In this document: positions 1 through 8,039 of the stretch, piece after piece | Layout: each line of letters begins with the position of its first letter | Numbering within the stretch: position 1 is the stretch's first letter | Assembly: GCA_017539165.1 (NCBI GenBank) | Contig: JAFYHN010000004.1 | Coordinates: 1-51,134 of the forward strand | From: Eubacterium sp. | GTDB lineage: Bacteria > Bacillota > Clostridia > Lachnospirales > Lachnospiraceae | Reading direction: 5' to 3' | Length of the DNA stretch: 51,134 nt | Notes under the pieces: generated by a model | Seen by the model: the letters and a program-made list of their open reading frames with translations, nothing else | Database searches by the model: none | What the model was told of the DNA's origin: nothing | Translations under genes and position numbers: made by a program

Positions 1-29
1 CTGTTCTGTTCTGTCAGTCTATCTTTCAT
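1..29 (-). CDS. Start of an unknown gene, cut by the window edge
   Basis: Only the first nine codons (MKDRLTEQN) are inside the window. The ATG overlaps the stop of the gene before it (GTATGA) and is preceded by AAAGGG, a usable ribosome site. It continues the chain of overlapping ORFs behind the methyltransferase and may be another piece of that locus. Product unknown. Confidence 0.4.
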
Positions 30-400
30 ACCAAGACCCTTTCATGTTCACACATTGTAGTAAGAGTAGGACAAAGACCATCAGAAAGATAAATCCTTTC
101 ATTCTTGTCAAATACCCCATCTCTTTCTTCAAACTCCATTATAGCCTTATCAAATCTGTCTGTCCTGATACCCAGCAGCTTTCTAAGATTCAGCCACAAT
201 TCCGGGTCAGGTATGGCAAAGAAACTGTCTGTTCTAAACCAGTGTTCAACTTTAGTTACAGGACAATCAAGTTTCCCGGCAATTTCCTTATTGGTAAAGT
301 TCTTGTGTTCTTTCAATAGCTGCTGAAGTTCAATTACATCAACTTCATATTTCCTTACATTTACTGTCTGTGGAACCACCAGATACTTTACTGTTTTCAT
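26..400 (-). CDS. Methyltransferase C-terminal/target-recognition fragment
   Basis: 124 residues. The last third (FDKNERIYLSDGLCPTLTT) is the typical C-terminal strand of phage cytosine-C5 methyltransferases, where a 'G-x-x-PTLT' turn closes the target-recognition domain. Residues 20-95 (TNKEIAGKL, VEHWFRTD, FAIPDPELW, FDKAIMEFEERDG) look like the helical insert such enzymes carry just before it. It lacks all catalytic motifs, so it can only act with the catalytic ORF upstream. ATG preceded by AAGGA; start overlaps the previous ORF by 56 bases in another frame. Either a separately translated subunit or a frameshifted tail of one ancestral gene. Confidence 0.6.
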   Translation of the reverse strand: MKTVKYLVVPQTVNVRKYEVDVIELQQLLKEHKNFTNKEIAGKLDCPVTKVEHWFRTDSFFAIPDPELWLNLRKLLGIRTDRFDKAIMEFEERDGVFDKNERIYLSDGLCPTLTTMCEHERVLV

Positions 401-554
401 AATTATCCTTCACAAGTATGTCAGCAATACCACCCTTACTTGCTGTTATGGTTTTACAGATTCCATAGATAGAAAACACAGACCCGTCATAACCATCATG
501 ATGTCCGTAAATATTGCCTATATATATGGCATCTGTGAAATTGATTTCTTCCAT
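345..554 (-). CDS. Methyltransferase target-recognition repeat fragment
   Basis: 69 residues. Contains IGNIYG...GSVFSIYGICKTITASKGG...ADILV, the same pattern as the neighbouring ORF (LGNIYD...GNVFLSDGLCPTI...GG...KILV), so it is one target-recognition-type repeat. The ATG has AAGGGA seven bases upstream. It overlaps the previous ORF by 37 bases in a different frame. Its last 20 residues (after ILV) look like read-through of the next frame rather than conserved protein. Confidence 0.55.
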   Translation of the reverse strand: MEEINFTDAIYIGNIYGHHDGYDGSVFSIYGICKTITASKGGIADILVKDNYENSKVSGGSTDSKCKEI

Positions 555-736
555 ACTTCCCTTACCAAGATTTTAGGTGCGTTGCTTGAACCTATCCCAC
601 CATTCTTTTCATTATCTGTTGTTCCTGAAATAATTGTAGGACACAGCCCGTCAGACAGAAACACATTTCCATTCTGACCTTTAGAATCATAAATATTCCC
701 AAGCAGCTTACATCTAATCAAGTTTTCCATCTTCAA
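518..736 (-). CDS. Methyltransferase target-recognition repeat fragment
   Basis: 72 residues. GNIYDSKGQNGNVFLSDGLCPTI and NAPKILV match the region that normally follows the QNRxR motif in phage C5 methyltransferases. It lies one frame off the catalytic ORF and overlaps its end by 23 bases. The longest form starts at a TTG (736); the first ATG is at 730. The ribosome site is weak, so a +1 frameshift from the catalytic ORF is a real alternative to independent initiation. Confidence 0.55.
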   Translation of the reverse strand: MKMENLIRCKLLGNIYDSKGQNGNVFLSDGLCPTIISGTTDNEKNGGIGSSNAPKILVREVWKKSISQMPYI

Positions 737-2543
737 TCAGTTCTTTAATAAGTTTGTCTGCTTTTTCAGAACGAATATAATATTTGTCTGCAACTTTCTC
801 TTCCAAGAAATCTTTCATAACATACTGTAAAGGAATCTTTTTAGGAAACTCAAACTCAATAAAATCTTTAGAAAGAAGTGATATGCAGAAACATCTATCC
901 CGGTTCTGTGGAATACCAAAGTCCTTGGCATTAAGGTCTTCCCAGTAATTGAAATATCCGCGGGATTTAAGATATTCAAGCCACTTATTAAAATCAGGCA
1001 TGTTCTGTTCTGAATGCACCTGTGGAACATTCTCCATTACAAGAACATCAGGCAGCTGGTCGTCAGGAAGTTCTTTAAGAATTCTTTCAACTTCCCACAA
1101 TAAACCAGACCTTGTTGATTCTCCACTCTCCCAGTCATCTTTACTCATACCACCCATTTTTCCGGCAACTGAAAGGTCAGTACAATTATGAGCAATTACA
1201 CCATTTGCTGTAAAACTATGGTCAATTTCTGTTTCCAAATCATATACGGGTTTTATTTGCTTGGTATTCTCTATACTCTGAATAGGAAACCAAATAAAAC
1301 CATCTTCATAGAAAGCCTTATCTTGCTTTTTCTTTTCTTTTTTGAACACAAGTTCATAACCATCTTTCTGATTACAAAGTCTACCTTCAATAACCACCTT
1401 TGGATTTCTTTTACATCTGTAAATTCTATATGGAGTTTTATAAACTTTTGCAACAATTTGAGCAAAACCATAAGTAAGTTTTTTACTAACAGACGATGAT
1501 TTATAAAGTCCATTTTTCACATACCCATCAGCACTAAAATATCCTTCTAACAAAGATTCAAGCAGATTACAAGGCATATCAAAAACAAATCCCGGAAGTG
1601 TCTTATTCTCGGCACCCTTTCCAAAAGGTTCTAAAAATTTTGATAACTCTTTTAATGGAATATGAATTTTATTTACTGTTCTTTCTTCTGAAATTGAATA
1701 ATTAAAATTACAATCCTCAAGATGAGAAATTATCTCTCCCATTTCATCTTTTGCACAACAAATAATAATTCCACCTTGAGTTCTAAACCAACCATCACCA
1801 AGGTATCGACCAACTATCCACCAGAAAGATTCATTATTCATCAATTCTGAAAGTTCATTCTTTTGTCTTGATTTTCTACCATCACTCCAATCAAAAGTTA
1901 TTCCATTCCATTCTGGAATAATCTCATTTTGATTTATTGCAACCCCTAAATAATGTTTTTTCGTAAGGTCTTTACACTCTACCCATTCAGGAGCCTCAAA
2001 TCTTCTACAGTTTCCCCTTCTGCCATCTGCATAAGTCGGAAAATATCTCGTAAGTTTTCTTGTATAAAATCTATGGTTTGCAGTACATTCAATCTCATCA
2101 ATCCCCATACCCTTGATTTTATAGATTTCTTTTTCCCCGGTCTTTTTACTTGCTAATACTTTCTGATACCTGTTTGCATGTGTCAAAACTTTATCATCTG
2201 CTTTTACATCAACAATTCTTTTCAATCCCTTATCTGTAAGAATCAAAGTATCAGCAGTAAAGCATGGAAACGAATAAAACATCAGATAATTATATTTGTC
2301 TTTATCTGTTATTTCCAAATCTTTCCCATGTACATCACGAATGTCAATTGTGGGAAAAGTGGTATTGTGAATGGCATTGTAAGAAGCTATGGCATACTTA
2401 TCAAACTCTACAGCCTTATAGATTTCAAAATCAACACCAATATCACGCATAGCCATTTCCTGTGAACCAACCCCGGAAAAAAGTGTTATCAGTCTGATTT
2501 TCTTAGTGAGTTCAGGCTGTGGCAAATCAAATAAAAATCCCAT
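714..2543 (-). CDS. DNA cytosine-C5 methyltransferase with in-frame intein
   Basis: 609 residues. Host part: motif I (LITLFSGVGSQEMAM, residues 18-32), motif IV (SFP...CTDLSVAG, split by the intein), motif VI (VMENVPQ, 502-508) and motif VIII (GIPQNRDR, 543-550). The intein occupies residues 94-453, and C454 is the methyltransferase nucleophile. After splicing the catalytic protein is about 249 residues and ends before the target-recognition domain, which lies in the short ORFs that follow. ATG preceded by TTGGAG. A terminator and a TTCTATTATTAAAATA motif lie directly upstream, so it probably begins its own transcript. Likely role: methylating phage DNA against host restriction. Confidence 0.9.
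   Translation of the reverse strand: MGFLFDLPQPELTKKIRLITLFSGVGSQEMAMRDIGVDFEIYKAVEFDKYAIASYNAIHNTTFPTIDIRDVHGKDLEITDKDKYNYLMFYSFPCFTADTLILTDKGLKRIVDVKADDKVLTHANRYQKVLASKKTGEKEIYKIKGMGIDEIECTANHRFYTRKLTRYFPTYADGRRGNCRRFEAPEWVECKDLTKKHYLGVAINQNEIIPEWNGITFDWSDGRKSRQKNELSELMNNESFWWIVGRYLGDGWFRTQGGIIICCAKDEMGEIISHLEDCNFNYSISEERTVNKIHIPLKELSKFLEPFGKGAENKTLPGFVFDMPCNLLESLLEGYFSADGYVKNGLYKSSSVSKKLTYGFAQIVAKVYKTPYRIYRCKRNPKVVIEGRLCNQKDGYELVFKKEKKKQDKAFYEDGFIWFPIQSIENTKQIKPVYDLETEIDHSFTANGVIAHNCTDLSVAGKMGGMSKDDWESGESTRSGLLWEVERILKELPDDQLPDVLVMENVPQVHSEQNMPDFNKWLEYLKSRGYFNYWEDLNAKDFGIPQNRDRCFCISLLSKDFIEFEFPKKIPLQYVMKDFLEEKVADKYYIRSEKADKLIKELIEDGKLD
1185..2264 (-). mobile_element. Intein with LAGLIDADG homing endonuclease
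   Basis: Residues 94-453 of the methyltransferase ORF (360 aa). It begins with Cys (CFTADTLILTDKGLKRIVDV, block A), has TANH (154-157, block B), LAGLIDADG-type helices at 241-253 (WWIVGRYLGDGWF) and 327-341 (LLESLLEGYFSADGY), block F (VYDLETEIDHSF) and ends VIAHN followed by Cys. All splice residues are present (C1, TxxH, penultimate H, N, C+1), and both endonuclease helices keep an acidic residue (GD, AD). It therefore looks competent for splicing and homing. Confidence 0.93.
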
Positions 2544-2569
2544 TATTTTTACTCCAATAAATATCTTTA

Positions 2570-2585
2570 TATTTTAATAATAGAA
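2570..2585 (-). promoter_or_regulatory. Junction/promoter motif TTCTATTATTAAAATA
   Basis: Copy of the recurring TTCTAnTATTATAATA motif between a terminator and the methyltransferase ribosome site. Its position behind a terminator suggests it restarts transcription. Confidence 0.5.
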
Positions 2586-2610
2586 AAACCCGCCTTTTCA
2601 GACGGGTTTT
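2584..2610 (-). terminator. Rho-independent terminator
   Basis: AAAACCCGcC pairs with GaCGGGTTTT around a six-base loop; on the minus strand the stem runs into TTTTTC. It ends the virion-protein operon just after the gene stopping at 2634. The stem is nearly symmetric and could also stop plus-strand transcription. Confidence 0.8.
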
Positions 2611-2633
2611 GAAAAATTATGAGTAGGTTTTAA

Positions 2634-3512
2634 TTATGGCAGCATACCATTGTTTTCATCCAAAATGGAATCCAGTTCATCATCTGTCCAAGGTGTTCCA
2701 TCAGTATGTCTGAACTTAAAGATTATGAACGAATATGGCAGCAGAACCTCATCAAAGCTCTTATTATCCAGTCCTCTTAAAAAGTTCAGGGCATTTCCAT
2801 CAGAATAGTCCATGCCTCCATCTATTGCATCAAGCATCTGTTTTACATCTTTATATGTTCCCTGTGCATAACTTGTAAGACTTGGTGTCATAAGACCTGA
2901 CTTAATAGGTTTAGAAGTAGGCTTTTTAGAATTCATCAAAGACTTCTTATGTGCCAATTGTTCCCAAACTTTAGGAGCAAGTTCAGCAATACTGTTATGC
3001 AAGAAATCAGCATATGACATTAATTCATCAAAACTCCAAGTTTCAATATTTACGACAGGTTTATCTATCCAGATTTCATCACCCTGCTGGTCTGTAACAA
3101 GATTCTCACCATTCCACTTCTTTTTGTTAAGCATATTTGCAAACAGTGTGAACATCAATCTCCAAGTATCATCTATGTCATCTGTTCCACCATCACTTGT
3201 TACAGAACCGAAAGCATTACAGAAATCACGTAAAGATAAAAGAAGTACTTCACTATCTTCATTCCAAGTCAAATCATATTCGATATATTCGGCTTCCATA
3301 CCATCAGGAAGATTTGCCATATGATACTCATCTAAAGCATCTTGGAAATTAATCAATTTAGTATAAACATTATCATCATGATGTATCTGTGCCCTTTCAG
3401 TTCCCGGTTTGGAATACCAGTCTTCCTGCTGTCTTTCAAAATCTTTATAAGCCTGTCTTTCTTTCATAGAAAGGTTTCCAGACTTTACCAGTTTTCCGTT
3501 TCTTACGTTCAT
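2634..3512 (-). CDS. Unknown virion-region protein with IKS motifs
   Basis: 292 residues starting at the ATG behind AAAGGAGAAACGAT; an upstream in-frame extension overlaps the previous gene and lacks a ribosome site. Family not recognised. It carries KLVKSG at residues 7-12 and KPIKSGLM near residue 203; IKSGLM also occurs in the prohead protease. The middle is acidic, and the segment after IKSG (about 90 residues) looks like a separate domain. Last gene of the virion operon. Possibly an internal or scaffold protein processed by the protease, by inference from the shared motif only. Confidence 0.75.
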   Translation of the reverse strand: MNVRNGKLVKSGNLSMKERQAYKDFERQQEDWYSKPGTERAQIHHDDNVYTKLINFQDALDEYHMANLPDGMEAEYIEYDLTWNEDSEVLLLSLRDFCNAFGSVTSDGGTDDIDDTWRLMFTLFANMLNKKKWNGENLVTDQQGDEIWIDKPVVNIETWSFDELMSYADFLHNSIAELAPKVWEQLAHKKSLMNSKKPTSKPIKSGLMTPSLTSYAQGTYKDVKQMLDAIDGGMDYSDGNALNFLRGLDNKSFDEVLLPYSFIIFKFRHTDGTPWTDDELDSILDENNGMLP

Positions 3513-3531
3513 ATCGTTTCTCCTTTGAATT

Positions 3532-4536
3532 TTATCCGTAATATCTTTCCTGCCATTCAAGATAGTCATCTTCAATAACCGCAATTTTATCTTCAGCATA
3601 AGCATGGTCTTCAAGAATCATATAAGATTCTCCATCAGAACCCCAGTGTGCTCCCACTTCTTCATAATAACCGAGTTTGTCATCAATTTCCTCATCGGTC
3701 ATTCCTTTCATATCAAAGAATGGGAATTCCTTTTCTTCACCATATGGACCATATTCAACTGAAACATTTGTTCCTGTATACCCTGATTTAATCTGTCGAG
3801 ATGATTTTATGTTATACTGTATAATGGTATCATTAAAGCCATCACAGAACTCATCTGAAGAACCAGATGGTGCCGCAATATCTTCTGCATTGATTCCACC
3901 TTCAACATACTTCTGATACATGTCTTCAGCATATGCAGAACCTTTATCATAATCTGATTTTGCTGACTTAATCTGTCTTGAGTTTTTCAGAGTATGCAGA
4001 CCATTTACATTATCGTACATAGGGTTAGCGTCAAACTCTTCCGGGAAATCAACACCAACTGTAACACTTCCGGCAAGTGCAGCACCCAGTTCATCCCACT
4101 TCTCTATGAATGAATCAAGTCCATCTGGTCCACCATAAACACCCTCATCATAGATAGCAACATTCATTCGGTCATTCTCAACCCATGTATCATCAGCCTT
4201 ATTCTGCAATTCCTGAAGAACCTTTATGTCATCAGGATTATTTTTATCACCCCAGAATGTACAGCAATACTGAGAAATACCATAATCATCACCATTATGG
4301 AATTCTTCAACAGCCATATGACCAAACATACCAGCAAAAACATTTTCAACAATATTGTCAAGTTCAGTACTTGCCCTGTTGAAATCATCTTGGTCTTTAT
4401 CCCAATCAAAAGGTTTACCGGCATACTGACTGTAAGCATCTTCAAACAGGTCAATGTGGGTATTGATGTCAACCCCAATCAGGATACGGTCAGGGTCATT
4501 ATAATAATCATAATCAGACTTAACCACTCTGCTCAT
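3532..4536 (-). CDS. Unknown acidic virion-region protein with two SRQIKS sites
   Basis: 334 residues from the ATG that follows GGGAGACAGTAAT. Very acidic. Starts MSRVVKSD and contains NSRQIKSA (about 186-192) and SSRQIKSG (about 245-252), cutting the chain into three acidic blocks. Function unknown. The repeated peptide and the nearby protease suggest proteolytic processing during assembly. Confidence 0.75.
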   Translation of the reverse strand: MSRVVKSDYDYYNDPDRILIGVDINTHIDLFEDAYSQYAGKPFDWDKDQDDFNRASTELDNIVENVFAGMFGHMAVEEFHNGDDYGISQYCCTFWGDKNNPDDIKVLQELQNKADDTWVENDRMNVAIYDEGVYGGPDGLDSFIEKWDELGAALAGSVTVGVDFPEEFDANPMYDNVNGLHTLKNSRQIKSAKSDYDKGSAYAEDMYQKYVEGGINAEDIAAPSGSSDEFCDGFNDTIIQYNIKSSRQIKSGYTGTNVSVEYGPYGEEKEFPFFDMKGMTDEEIDDKLGYYEEVGAHWGSDGESYMILEDHAYAEDKIAVIEDDYLEWQERYYG

Positions 4537-4537
4537 A

Positions 4538-4837
4538 TTACTGTCTCCCATGTACAGGTTTAAGATATTTTCCACCGAAAATCTCAGAAACATCTGTATC
4601 ATCTAAATCCCATGTATAAGATTCAGTATCAACAACTTCTGCTGCAAGGAATTCACCAGAACCCGTATCATACATAATCTGTACAAACACATTTCCAAGT
4701 TCAAGAACATTTTCAAACTCACTATCTTCATCATAATCAAGATGTTCCTTGAGCTTATCAAGTTCTTCCTGACTGTCGATTTTCCATTCCTGAATAAGAA
4801 CTTCAGGGTCTTCATCATACTGATTCATAAATTGCAT
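4538..4837 (-). CDS. Small acidic protein, unknown
   Basis: 99 residues. AAGGAG is eight bases before the second ATG (MQFMNQYDED), which I take as the start; an ATG two codons upstream is too close. Strongly acidic, with no cysteines, membrane segment or known motif. Same operon as the virion-region genes. Confidence 0.7.
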   Translation of the reverse strand: MQFMNQYDEDPEVLIQEWKIDSQEELDKLKEHLDYDEDSEFENVLELGNVFVQIMYDTGSGEFLAAEVVDTESYTWDLDDTDVSEIFGGKYLKPVHGRQ

Positions 4838-4852
4838 ATTCATTTCTCCTTG

Positions 4853-5689
4853 TTAAAATGGAACATCTTCATCACTATATTCAGGTCCGGCATTATTTAC
4901 TGAACCATTTCTTAATCCGAGTTCATCACCCTTAGCTTCTACTTCAGCCCAAGGAATACCATAAACATACATTCTGTCAGAAGTTGTATAGATACAATCT
5001 CCATGAATGGTGAAATAGCCATAGCAATCACCATAATCATATTCTTCATCAAACGGAACTGATTCTGACATCTGCCACTCAATATCACCATTTCCTAGGA
5101 AACAACATCCTGTTTCAAAGTAATCTTCAGTTCCATCTACAGGTGCATGATAACCCATTCCACCGGCTTCATACTGGTCAACATCCTGAACAAGTCCACT
5201 ATCAATACATTCATTAACAGCAGCAATTAAATCCTTGACGCTGTTGAATCCATGATTGTCATTACCATTCAGAAACAGTCTTTCTGCATTTTCCCTGACA
5301 TCTGCTGTGTAGAAATCAATACTTGTAGCACCAGCATCCAGACGGTACATATTATCAAGGTACTCATCTGAACTTGCAAAATCTTCTTCACCCTGAATCC
5401 AGTCATGAACATTCTCGTAAAGCTGTTCAATCTCAGGACAAGGATTATCATTCATATATTCCTTAAAATAATAACCGGCATCAAAATCCATATTAGGATA
5501 TTCTTCAACGTTCACACCTTCAGCAATAAGCCAGTTCTTGAAGTCCTCAAGAAAAGCATTGTAAAGGTCAATGTTGACTGTATCTTCATCACCATTACGG
5601 TAAAACCAGTCTTCATCCCAGATATTGTACATGTTGCGGTAAACATTAGAATAACCGGTGTCTGCCTGTCTAATTCCTAAACTACTCAT
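4853..5689 (-). CDS. Unknown acidic protein behind an early-type promoter
   Basis: 278 residues starting at ATG behind AAGGAGTTAATT. Rich in Asp, Glu, Tyr and Asn, with no recognised domain and no IKS motif. The window's TTTTACTATnTGTTATAAT promoter lies 35-60 bases upstream, so this gene and those downstream can be expressed separately from the protease operon. Confidence 0.75.
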   Translation of the reverse strand: MSSLGIRQADTGYSNVYRNMYNIWDEDWFYRNGDEDTVNIDLYNAFLEDFKNWLIAEGVNVEEYPNMDFDAGYYFKEYMNDNPCPEIEQLYENVHDWIQGEEDFASSDEYLDNMYRLDAGATSIDFYTADVRENAERLFLNGNDNHGFNSVKDLIAAVNECIDSGLVQDVDQYEAGGMGYHAPVDGTEDYFETGCCFLGNGDIEWQMSESVPFDEEYDYGDCYGYFTIHGDCIYTTSDRMYVYGIPWAEVEAKGDELGLRNGSVNNAGPEYSDEDVPF

Positions 5690-5722
5690 AATTAACTCCT
5701 TAGATTTAGTTTTACTATCTCC

Positions 5723-5750
5723 ATTATAACACATAGTAAAATAAAATCAA
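5723..5750 (-). promoter_or_regulatory. Sigma70-type phage promoter
   Basis: TTGATT, 16-base spacer ending in TTTTACTATGTG(T), then TATAAT. Drives the gene starting at 5689. Shares the pre-10 block with six other sites. Confidence 0.8.
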
Positions 5751-5753
5751 GTA

Positions 5754-6626
5754 TTATTTGAAAAATTTCTTCACAGATTTAACTGATGGATATTTCTTTA
5801 ATGAACTCTTGATTGCTTTAGCACTAGGATAACGGTTCTTCAAACTTACTGAAGAAGCGAGTGGGAAAGTCTTCGGCTGCTTTTCCTGTAAATTAAGATT
5901 CTGGAACATTGCGGCAATCCAGTCATTTGTCGGACACTTTTCATAAGCCTCTTCGATGGCACTTGTAATTTGTTCACGAAGACCTGTTTCCAAATCCATA
6001 AGTGCTGCTGTACCACTATCAACAATAGAACCTGAAGTTGAAACACACATTGCCGCAGGAACTGCCGGAAATCCCACGCAATCCCAGTCAACAGCAAGAT
6101 ATGTATCTTCATCAACTCTTGTAAGACCATTACCGATGTCAATCAGGTCTCCGAATCCTCTTGAACTTGTACCAATCATACCAGTCTTGGCAAGTGAATA
6201 GATAATATTTCCTTTCGGAGTATCCATCAAATCACAATCTGCAAGTACCAAATTGTTATCTGAAATACTGAAATCATTAATTCGGATTGCAACATTCTCA
6301 AGGAGAACTTCAGAATTATCTCTGTGCTGGTCCTCACCCCAGAAACATTTATTATCAAGAGCTGCTTTAATGAAAGGATTATCATGAATGGTTTCCCACA
6401 ATTTCTTACTGAAAACCATATTGTTCAATGTCGGAATATCATAATAAGCTACAGGCATGTTCTTCCAAGAATAAAGAATACCTGTGTCATTCTGTTCAGG
6501 TTTATAACCCTGCATGATACGGTCTTCAGTTTTCATAAGACCTGATTTAATAAGTGTGCTTTTTGTATCTGCAAAAGATTTGGCTGAAAACCAGCTGCCT
6601 TTAATCCATACACCTTTCTGATTCAT
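5754..6626 (-). CDS. Prohead maturation protease (S80/gp21-like)
   Basis: 290 residues. Expected serine-protease features of the T4 gp21/S80 group: GEDQHRD (about 98-104) with the likely catalytic His, TPKGNIIYSLAKTGMIG followed by TSSRGFG with the likely Ser, and AVDWDCVGFPA with the Asp. It would cleave scaffold and capsid-associated proteins inside the prohead. It carries STLIKSGLM near residue 26 and AKAIKSSL near 272, bracketing the catalytic domain as expected for autoprocessing. The basic tail (KYPSVKSVKKFFK) may be a removable targeting peptide. ATG with AAGGAG 14 bases upstream. Confidence 0.82.
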   Translation of the reverse strand: MNQKGVWIKGSWFSAKSFADTKSTLIKSGLMKTEDRIMQGYKPEQNDTGILYSWKNMPVAYYDIPTLNNMVFSKKLWETIHDNPFIKAALDNKCFWGEDQHRDNSEVLLENVAIRINDFSISDNNLVLADCDLMDTPKGNIIYSLAKTGMIGTSSRGFGDLIDIGNGLTRVDEDTYLAVDWDCVGFPAVPAAMCVSTSGSIVDSGTAALMDLETGLREQITSAIEEAYEKCPTNDWIAAMFQNLNLQEKQPKTFPLASSVSLKNRYPSAKAIKSSLKKYPSVKSVKKFFK

Positions 6627-6678
6627 ATATTTTAATATCTCCTTAATTATCTTGAGTATATTAAAATATATAATAGTT

Positions 6679-8034
6679 CTATCCTAAAAACTGTTTGATT
6701 TCTTCAAGGTCAGCCTTAAACTCATTTATTGATGTTGAGAACCATTCTTCACCAGATTCAAGTGTTGTATGAATACTCATATCATCCCATTGAATCTCAC
6801 CAATGGTAACATGCTGTCCATTGTCTTTCTTCTGCAAGTTTCCATACTTCTTATTTATCCCGGAAATACCAGTATCTAACCACAGACCTGAATCATAAAC
6901 AGCACGATTTATATCAGCCGTATTGAAACCATGTTCAACAATTTCACCATTCAATCTTCTGCTTTTGATAGATTTTCTTCTGAAAGAACTCTGTATATCA
7001 AACTGAGTAAAATCAGCCATAAACATATCACCATCTTTACCATTAGGTTCACCACGAATCTGAGGTTTCAAAGTTGTACCACTTTCAGCAATAATTCTCT
7101 CAACTTCATCATCAGGAATAACTCTGATAATTTTCATGGCATCTGCAATAAGCCAAGCCTCATCATCACTTGCATGAACATTAGTCTTGAATCTGTAATA
7201 ACCATTTTCAAAATCTGCTGTATCATAAAAACCAGCCTCATAAGGGTCTTTAGGATGTGCTGAATTCTTTCTGCGTTCCTGTGATTTTTCAGTATAATCA
7301 TATGTTCCTGCATACTCTACTTCAGCAAAAACTTCCTGTGAATGGAAATAGTCAAAATCTTTGTTTCCCTTATGTGGATAATCCTGTCTGCCACGATGAC
7401 GCATTAACGGTAATGAACCCATGTGAAGTCCGGGTCTGTAAGCAAGATTCTTTTCAATAGTCTTACAAGTAGGATTTCCTGAACTATCCAGAATAGGTTC
7501 ACCATTGTCATCAACTAAAATTCTGAAAGCTCCCTTACCAGCCTTATACCATTTACCAATCTGATAGCCACTTGCTGCATTGATATAAAGTGGAAACAGG
7601 ATTCCTTTATATTGATATGTATTAGGGTCTGCAGGATTATACTCAGTACGAAACATTTTATATGCTCTGAAAGTTGCACGTTCGGGAAGGTCAGCATTCA
7701 CATCATAATCAAGTTCTTGGTCAGGCATTCCTTCATGATACATCCAGTTATTACCCTCTTTATCAGTCCAAGTTTCACCTTCTACACGAGAGAATATCTG
7801 TCTGAGAGATTCGGCATTTCTTTCACAACCATTCATAACCTTATCTTCCTTGTACCAGAATTGTCCTACATTCCTAGAGAGTTTATAATCCTTTACCCAT
7901 TTATCTTTAATTGTATAATCATCTGTTTCATCAATAATTTTACCCGTAACAGTATCTTCAAGTAACCAGCCTTTAGGTAAAGTAACCAAATTTACAGAGC
8001 CATCTTTATTTGTTTTTGCAATAGTTCCTGTCAT
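6679..8034 (-). CDS. Large unknown virion-region protein
   Basis: 451 residues. The part around residues 195-245 (AYRPGLHMGSLPLMRHRG, then VFAEVEYAG) resembles a conserved segment I recall from uncharacterised phage proteins. RRKSIKSRR at 352-360 separates a 340-residue N-terminal part from a 90-residue C-terminal part containing IGEIQWDDMSIHT. The start is supported by its position three codons from the upstream stop. Function unknown; location and IKS site suggest a virion or morphogenesis protein. Confidence 0.75.
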   Translation of the reverse strand: MTGTIAKTNKDGSVNLVTLPKGWLLEDTVTGKIIDETDDYTIKDKWVKDYKLSRNVGQFWYKEDKVMNGCERNAESLRQIFSRVEGETWTDKEGNNWMYHEGMPDQELDYDVNADLPERATFRAYKMFRTEYNPADPNTYQYKGILFPLYINAASGYQIGKWYKAGKGAFRILVDDNGEPILDSSGNPTCKTIEKNLAYRPGLHMGSLPLMRHRGRQDYPHKGNKDFDYFHSQEVFAEVEYAGTYDYTEKSQERRKNSAHPKDPYEAGFYDTADFENGYYRFKTNVHASDDEAWLIADAMKIIRVIPDDEVERIIAESGTTLKPQIRGEPNGKDGDMFMADFTQFDIQSSFRRKSIKSRRLNGEIVEHGFNTADINRAVYDSGLWLDTGISGINKKYGNLQKKDNGQHVTIGEIQWDDMSIHTTLESGEEWFSTSINEFKADLEEIKQFLG

Positions 8035-8039
8035 AAATC

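Noticed and set aside
2584-2610. Hairpin as an intein or att repeat
   Set aside because: It is a plain G+C-rich stem with flanking A/T runs, as in the other terminators.
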